Under the pieces are notes generated by a model, which had not been told where the DNA came from, made no database searches, and worked only from the letters and a program-made list of their open reading frames with translations. The position numbers and the translations under genes are program-made. A DNA stretch of 9,176 nucleotides from an uncultured Clostridia bacterium (GTDB taxonomy: Bacteria > Bacillota > Clostridia > Christensenellales > Borkfalkiaceae), in assembly GCA_944372565.1 (NCBI GenBank), contig CALVZR010000171.1, positions 1-9,176 of the forward strand. Reading direction: 5' to 3'. Positions 5,457 to 9,176 of the stretch are shown in pieces. Every line of letters starts with the position of its first letter. Position 1 is the first letter of the stretch.

Positions 5457-7526
5457 ATGCCAAGAGAATTCGCTTTGGAAGTTACCAGGAACATCGGCAT
5501 TATGGCGCATATCGACGCGGGCAAAACGACCACGACCGAGCGTATTTTGTTCTATACGGGCAAAACGCATAAGCTCGGCGAAGTGCACGAAGGCGCCGCC
5601 ACGATGGACTGGATGGTGCAGGAACAGGAGCGCGGCATCACGATCACCAGCGCCGCCACGACCTGCCACTGGAAAGGCTACAACATCAATATCATCGATA
5701 CGCCGGGTCACGTGGACTTCACGGTGGAAGTGGAGCGTTCGCTGCGCGTTCTGGACGGCGCGGTCGCCACGTTCTGCGCGAAAGGCGGCGTGGAGCCGCA
5801 GAGCGAAACCGTTTGGCGGCAGGCGGATAAGTACAAAGTTCCGCGCATCGCGTACGTCAACAAGATGGATATCAACGGCGCGAATTTCGAAAACGCCGTG
5901 CAGATGATGCGCGACCGTCTGAAAACCAATCCGCTGCCCATCGTTCTGCCCATCGGCAAGGAAGACAGCTTTGTCGGCATCGTGGACGTGATCGGGCGCA
6001 AAGCCGAAATCTATAAAGACAATCTGGGCAAGGAGATCGAATTTACCGACGTGCCCGCCGACATGGCGGACAAGGTGGAAGAGGCGCGCGCCGCCGTTGT
6101 GGAGGCCGCCGCGGAAGCCGACGACGAACTGATGGAGAAGTTCTTCGAACAGGGCGATCTGTCCGTCGAAGACATCAAGAAGGGGCTGAGAAAGGCGACC
6201 ATCGCCATGAAAGTAACCCCCGTTCTCTGCGGTTCGAGCTACCGCAACAAGGGCGTGCAGAACCTGCTTGACGCCATCATCGATTATCTCCCCAGCCCGG
6301 TGGACGTGGACCACATCAAGGGCGTGAACCCCAAGGGCGAAGAAGAGGAGAGAAAGACTTCGGACGACGAGCCGTTCGCAGGTCTTGCGTTCAAGATCGC
6401 CGCAGACCCGTACGTCGGAAAACTCGCGTTCTTCCGCGCCTATTCGGGCGTGCTGAAAACGGGGTCTTACGTATATAACAGCACGAAAGGCAAGAAAGAA
6501 AGGGTGGGCAGGCTGCTCAAAATGCACGCCAACCACCGCGAGGATATCGAAGAGGTGCGCGCGGGCGATATCTGCGCCATCGTCGGTCTGAAAGACACCA
6601 CGACGGGCGACACGCTGTGCGACGAAAATCACCCCATCATCCTCGAACAGATGGAATTCCCCGAGCCGGTTATCCGCGTCGCCATCGAACCCAAGACCAA
6701 ACAGGGACAGGAAAAGATGGGGCTCGCGCTCGCCAAGCTCGCGGGAGAAGACCCCACCTTCAAGACCTATACCGATCAGGAAACGGGACAGACCATTATC
6801 GCAGGTATGGGCGAGCTGCACCTCGAAATCATCGTGGACAGGCTTTTGAGAGAGTTCCGCGTGGAAGCCAACGTGGGCGCGCCGCAGGTCGCCTATAAGG
6901 AAACCATCCGCCAGGCGGTGGAAGCGGAAGGCATGTTCAAACGCCAGAGCGGCGGCCACGGTCAGTACGGGCACTGTAAAATCCGCCTCGAACCGCAGGA
7001 ACCCGGCAAGGGCTACGAGTTTGTGGACGAAACGGTGGGCGGCAGCATTCCCAAAGAATATATCCAGCCGATCAACAAGGGCATCCAGGAAGCCGCGAAA
7101 AACGGGATTCTGGCGGGCTACGAGGTCGTGGACTTCAAAGTTACCGTTTACGACGGAAGTTTCCACGAAGTGGACTCTTCGGAAATGGCGTTCAAGATCG
7201 CCGGCTCCATGGCTTTGAAGGACGGTTTGCAGAAAGCGAAATGCGTGCTGCTCGAACCCATTATGAAAGTGGAGATCACCACGCCCGATACCTATTTCGG
7301 CGATCTGATGGGCAACGTAACGGCGCGCCGCGGCATCATTCAGGGCACGGACGACAGAAACGGCATCAAGGTGATCGACGCGAACATTCCGCTTTCGGAA
7401 ATGTTCGGTTATGCGACCGATCTGCGCAGCAGAACGCAGGGCCGCGGCAACTACACGATGCAGTTTTCCCACTACGCCGAAGTTCCCAAGTCCGTTGCAG
7501 AAAAGATTATCGGGAAAAAAGCGTAA
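5457..7526 (+). CDS. fusA: Translation elongation factor G
   Basis: This is a complete 689-residue EF-G, the GTPase that moves tRNAs and mRNA through the ribosome and, with RRF, helps recycle ribosomes. The start at 5457 follows AAGGAG (5446-5451), which sits entirely in the 12-base gap after rpsG. GTP-binding motifs are AHIDAGKTT (17-25, P-loop), RGITI switch I (59-63), DTPGH (81-85) and NKMD (135-138). The GELHLEI block belongs to domain III. RQSGGHGQYGH (496-506) opens domain IV, and the domain IV tip region contains FHEVDSSEMAFK. LSEMFGYATDLRS is in domain V. The length and the conserved VDSSE motif fit canonical EF-G rather than a tetracycline-protection paralogue. One small departure is His501 where many EF-Gs have Arg. 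It is the last gene before the separate tuf promoter; I see no terminator between fusA and that promoter, so some read-through into tuf is likely. Confidence 0.99.
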   Translation: MPREFALEVTRNIGIMAHIDAGKTTTTERILFYTGKTHKLGEVHEGAATMDWMVQEQERGITITSAATTCHWKGYNINIIDTPGHVDFTVEVERSLRVLDGAVATFCAKGGVEPQSETVWRQADKYKVPRIAYVNKMDINGANFENAVQMMRDRLKTNPLPIVLPIGKEDSFVGIVDVIGRKAEIYKDNLGKEIEFTDVPADMADKVEEARAAVVEAAAEADDELMEKFFEQGDLSVEDIKKGLRKATIAMKVTPVLCGSSYRNKGVQNLLDAIIDYLPSPVDVDHIKGVNPKGEEEERKTSDDEPFAGLAFKIAADPYVGKLAFFRAYSGVLKTGSYVYNSTKGKKERVGRLLKMHANHREDIEEVRAGDICAIVGLKDTTTGDTLCDENHPIILEQMEFPEPVIRVAIEPKTKQGQEKMGLALAKLAGEDPTFKTYTDQETGQTIIAGMGELHLEIIVDRLLREFRVEANVGAPQVAYKETIRQAVEAEGMFKRQSGGHGQYGHCKIRLEPQEPGKGYEFVDETVGGSIPKEYIQPINKGIQEAAKNGILAGYEVVDFKVTVYDGSFHEVDSSEMAFKIAGSMALKDGLQKAKCVLLEPIMKVEITTPDTYFGDLMGNVTARRGIIQGTDDRNGIKVIDANIPLSEMFGYATDLRSRTQGRGNYTMQFSHYAEVPKSVAEKIIGKKA

Positions 7527-7540
7527 AATGCGTTTTATTG

Positions 7541-7569
7541 TTGACTTTTTTTCAAAGTCATTGTAAAAT
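7541..7569 (+). promoter_or_regulatory. Sigma-A type promoter for tuf
   Basis: TTGACT (7541-7546), a 17-base spacer and TAAAAT (7564-7569) form a near-consensus promoter that begins 15 bases after the fusA stop. The start point should be near 7576, giving an A/T-rich, weakly structured leader of about 65 bases before tuf. A 7-bp inverted repeat, TGACTTT (7542-7548) with AAAGTCA (7554-7560), overlaps the -35 box and spacer. It could be an operator or simply reflect the T-rich spacer. Confidence 0.85.
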
Positions 7570-7641
7570 AGTAGTACAGACTAAATTTTGAATCCATTTT
7601 ATTAAAAAAAATATCAATCAGATTTTTTGGAGGAAACAAGA

Positions 7642-8859
7642 ATGGCAAAGGCTAAATTCGACAGAAGCAAACCGCACGTGAACATCGGCACCATCGGCCA
7701 CGTTGACCACGGCAAGACCACTCTTACCGCTGCGATCACCATGGTTATGGCGGCGAACGGTCAGGCGCAGAAGATGAGATATGACGAAATCGACAAGGCG
7801 CCGGAAGAAAAGGCGAGAGGGATCACAATCAACACCGCGCACGTCGAGTATCAGACGGACAAGCGTCACTATGCGCACGTTGACTGCCCGGGCCACGCGG
7901 ACTACGTGAAGAACATGATCACGGGCGCCGCGCAGATGGACGGCGCGATCCTCGTCGTCGCCGCGACGGACGGTCCCATGCCGCAGACCAGAGAGCACAT
8001 CCTGCTCGCGCGTCAGGTCGGCGTGCCCAAGATCGTCGTTTTCCTGAACAAGACCGATCAGCTGGACGATCCCGAACTCCTCGAACTCGTTGAGATGGAA
8101 GTCCGCGAACTGCTCACGGAATACGGATTCCCGGGAGACGATACCCCTATCATCAAGGGTTCGGCTCTCAAAGCGCTCGAATATGCGCAGACGCATTCCG
8201 ACGACGAAATCAAAACCGCTCCCGAAACCGAATGCATCAGAGAACTGATGAAAGCGGTTGACGATTATATCCCGACCCCGGCGAGAGAAGCGGACAAACC
8301 CTTCCTGCTCCCGGTTGAAGACGTGTTCACCATCAGCGGCCGCGGCACGGTTGCCACGGGCAGAGTGGAAAGAGGCGTTGCGAAGGTGGGCGATCCCGCG
8401 GAAATCGTAGGTTTGAAAGAAAAACCCCTTTCCACGGTTATCACCGGTCTGGAAATGTTCCGCAAGCTGCTCGACGAAGCGCAGGCGGGCGATAACGTGG
8501 GCGCGCTGCTCCGCGGTATCGACAGGAAGAACATCGAAAGAGGCCAGGTTATCGCGAAACCCGGTTCGGTGCATCCCCACACGGAATTCACCGGTCAGGT
8601 GTACGTTCTGACCAAGGAAGAAGGCGGCCGTCATACCCCGTTCTTCAATAACTATCGTCCGCAGTTCTATTTCAGAACGACCGACGTTACGGGTTCCATC
8701 AAACTTCCCGAAGGCGTGGAAATGGTTATGCCCGGCGACAACGTGAAAATCGACGTTACGCTGATCACCCCGATCGCCATGGAAGAAGGTCTCCGTTTCG
8801 CTATCCGCGAAGGCGGCAGAACGGTCGGCTCGGGCGTTGTTTCGACCATCGTGAAATAA
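7642..8859 (+). CDS. tuf: Translation elongation factor Tu
   Basis: This is a complete 405-residue EF-Tu, the GTPase that brings aminoacyl-tRNA to the ribosomal A site. The ATG at 7642 follows GGAGGA (7629-7634) at seven bases; the in-frame TTG at 7627 overlaps that site and is not a credible start. GTP-binding motifs are GHVDHGKT (19-26), RGITIN switch I (59-64, Thr62), DCPGH (81-85, His85), NKTD (136-139) and GSAL (174-177). Domain II shows SGRGTVATGRVERG, and domain III shows GGRHTPFF, RPQFYFRTTDVTG and the FAIREGGRTVG end. Most EF-Tus have 393-400 residues; the extra length here is about ten residues at roughly 181-196, before the last helix of domain I. Residues matching E. coli Gln124, Arg373 and Ala375, where kirromycin resistance arises, are unchanged. 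It has its own promoter and terminator. rpsJ, which follows tuf in many bacteria, does not directly follow here. Confidence 0.99.
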   Translation: MAKAKFDRSKPHVNIGTIGHVDHGKTTLTAAITMVMAANGQAQKMRYDEIDKAPEEKARGITINTAHVEYQTDKRHYAHVDCPGHADYVKNMITGAAQMDGAILVVAATDGPMPQTREHILLARQVGVPKIVVFLNKTDQLDDPELLELVEMEVRELLTEYGFPGDDTPIIKGSALKALEYAQTHSDDEIKTAPETECIRELMKAVDDYIPTPAREADKPFLLPVEDVFTISGRGTVATGRVERGVAKVGDPAEIVGLKEKPLSTVITGLEMFRKLLDEAQAGDNVGALLRGIDRKNIERGQVIAKPGSVHPHTEFTGQVYVLTKEEGGRHTPFFNNYRPQFYFRTTDVTGSIKLPEGVEMVMPGDNVKIDVTLITPIAMEEGLRFAIREGGRTVGSGVVSTIVK

Positions 8860-8892
8860 GTTTCCGAAGTCGGCTTAAACTGAACGAAAAGC

Positions 8893-8923
8893 AAGGCACA
8901 CGGTATTTACCGTGCGCCTTTTT
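8893..8923 (+). terminator. Rho-independent terminator after tuf
   Basis: Starting about 34 bases after the tuf stop, AAGGC-A-CACGGT (8893-8904) pairs with ACCGTG-C-GCCTT (8909-8920) around the loop ATTT. That is eleven base pairs with a single A/C mismatch, ending in a run of five T (8919-8923); another T-run follows at 8927-8931. This is the classic GC stem plus U-tract layout and should end both the tuf transcript and any read-through from the str promoter. Confidence 0.93.
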
Positions 8924-9176
8924 CGCTTTTTCAATTCAGTAATATGCGCGCAGCGCCGCGCATAAATGCGGCGGTTGGGCTTGCGCCTGTTTTCTTGCGT
9001 TTTATTCCGTAAACAGTTTTCCGTGGGCGCGTTTTTAAAACGGTATTGTAAAAAAGCGTAAATCTTACGCAAAACGGCCGAAAAAACCGCACGGCTGAAA
9101 AAATGCCATTCTGTGTGAGCGCGCCTGAACGGCATTTTCTTGCGGTTAAGTTTTACGGCAAATTCGCGTCATAATA
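8924..9176. other. Intergenic DNA after the str/tuf operon, no gene recognised
   Basis: The stretch from the tuf stop to the window end is 317 bases, and past the terminator I see no credible coding region. It contains a perfect 8-bp hairpin (8943-8950 with 8957-8964), a short 6-bp stem GCGTAA/TTACGC (9056-9061 with 9065-9070), and an 8-bp inverted repeat with a wide loop (9100-9107 with 9131-9138). Several A-runs and T-runs are present, but no good -35/-10 pair. The next gene probably begins or ends beyond the window. Confidence 0.6.
9050..9070 (-). terminator. Possible weak minus-strand terminator
   Basis: Read on the minus strand, GCGTAA-GAT-TTACGC is followed directly by six T (complement of 9050-9055). 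The stem has only six pairs and a three-base loop, so it is weak. It would fit a convergent gene ending to the right of the window edge, but no such reading frame can be seen here. Confidence 0.25.

Noticed and set aside
5010..7472. An 820-codon minus-strand open frame opposite rpsG and fusA
   Set aside because: Same cause: rpsG and fusA share one frame and avoid the three codons that read as stops on the other strand. No family resemblance and no plausible ribosome binding site.
7541..7560. CtsR heat-shock operator at the tuf promoter
   Set aside because: CtsR needs tandem GTCAAA-type heptads. Only an inverted TGACTTT/AAAGTCA pair is present here.
7618..8634. A 338-codon minus-strand open frame opposite tuf
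   Set aside because: Codon-aligned antisense shadow of a highly biased gene; no domain seen.
8875..9135. An 86-codon minus-strand reading frame in the right flank
   Set aside because: It runs through the tuf terminator, is extremely Arg/Lys-rich, has no recognisable motif and an in-frame stop a short way upstream. Most likely chance.
9146..9175. Promoter at the right edge (TTAAGT, 18 bases, CATAAT)
   Set aside because: Both boxes are poor matches, the spacer is long, and nothing downstream can be seen to support it.

Overview
The window carries the end of the rpoBC unit followed by a str (streptomycin) operon, all on the plus strand: rpoB (3' end only), rpoC, rpsL (uS12), rpsG (uS7), fusA (EF-G) and tuf (EF-Tu). 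These are core transcription and translation genes of a bacterial chromosome. I see no mobile element, CRISPR array, tRNA or rRNA. The gene order, the single uninterrupted RpoC trigger loop (no proteobacterial-type insertion), the strong AAGGAGG-type ribosome binding sites and the short 123-residue uS12 point to a Bacillota (Firmicutes), Clostridia-like organism. Its coding DNA is GC-rich and its promoters are AT-rich. An uncultured gut-type clostridial lineage would fit, but that is inference.

Layout. Positions 1-597 encode the RpoB C-terminus, which ends in an unusually long acidic tail. rpoC follows after 16 bases with its own ribosome binding site. The 219-base gap at 4196-4414 holds a perfect inverted repeat and then a near-consensus sigma-A promoter (TTGACT, 17 bases, TACAAT with extended -10) that starts the rpsL transcript. 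rpsL and rpsG are separated by 187 bases of GC-rich DNA that can fold into about five consecutive hairpins. rpsG and fusA are only 12 bases apart. tuf has its own promoter (TTGACT, 17 bases, TAAAAT) in the 115 bases after fusA and ends at a clear intrinsic terminator. The last 250 bases hold small inverted repeats but no convincing gene.

How the genes work together. RpoB and RpoC form the RNA polymerase active site. uS12 and uS7 are 30S proteins of the decoding centre and of the head/mRNA exit region. EF-G drives translocation and EF-Tu delivers aminoacyl-tRNA. The separate promoter lets EF-Tu be made in excess over EF-G.

Most worth a second look are the structured rpsL-rpsG spacer (a candidate cis-regulatory RNA or, alternatively, a dispersed repeat), the 99-residue acidic/aromatic RpoB tail, arginine at uS12 position 88 (a position where Lys-to-Arg is a known streptomycin-resistance change in other bacteria), and a 10-residue EF-Tu insertion at the site where Thermus EF-Tu also has one. 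Apart from these the region is conserved housekeeping DNA, and I do not see an obvious new multigene system.
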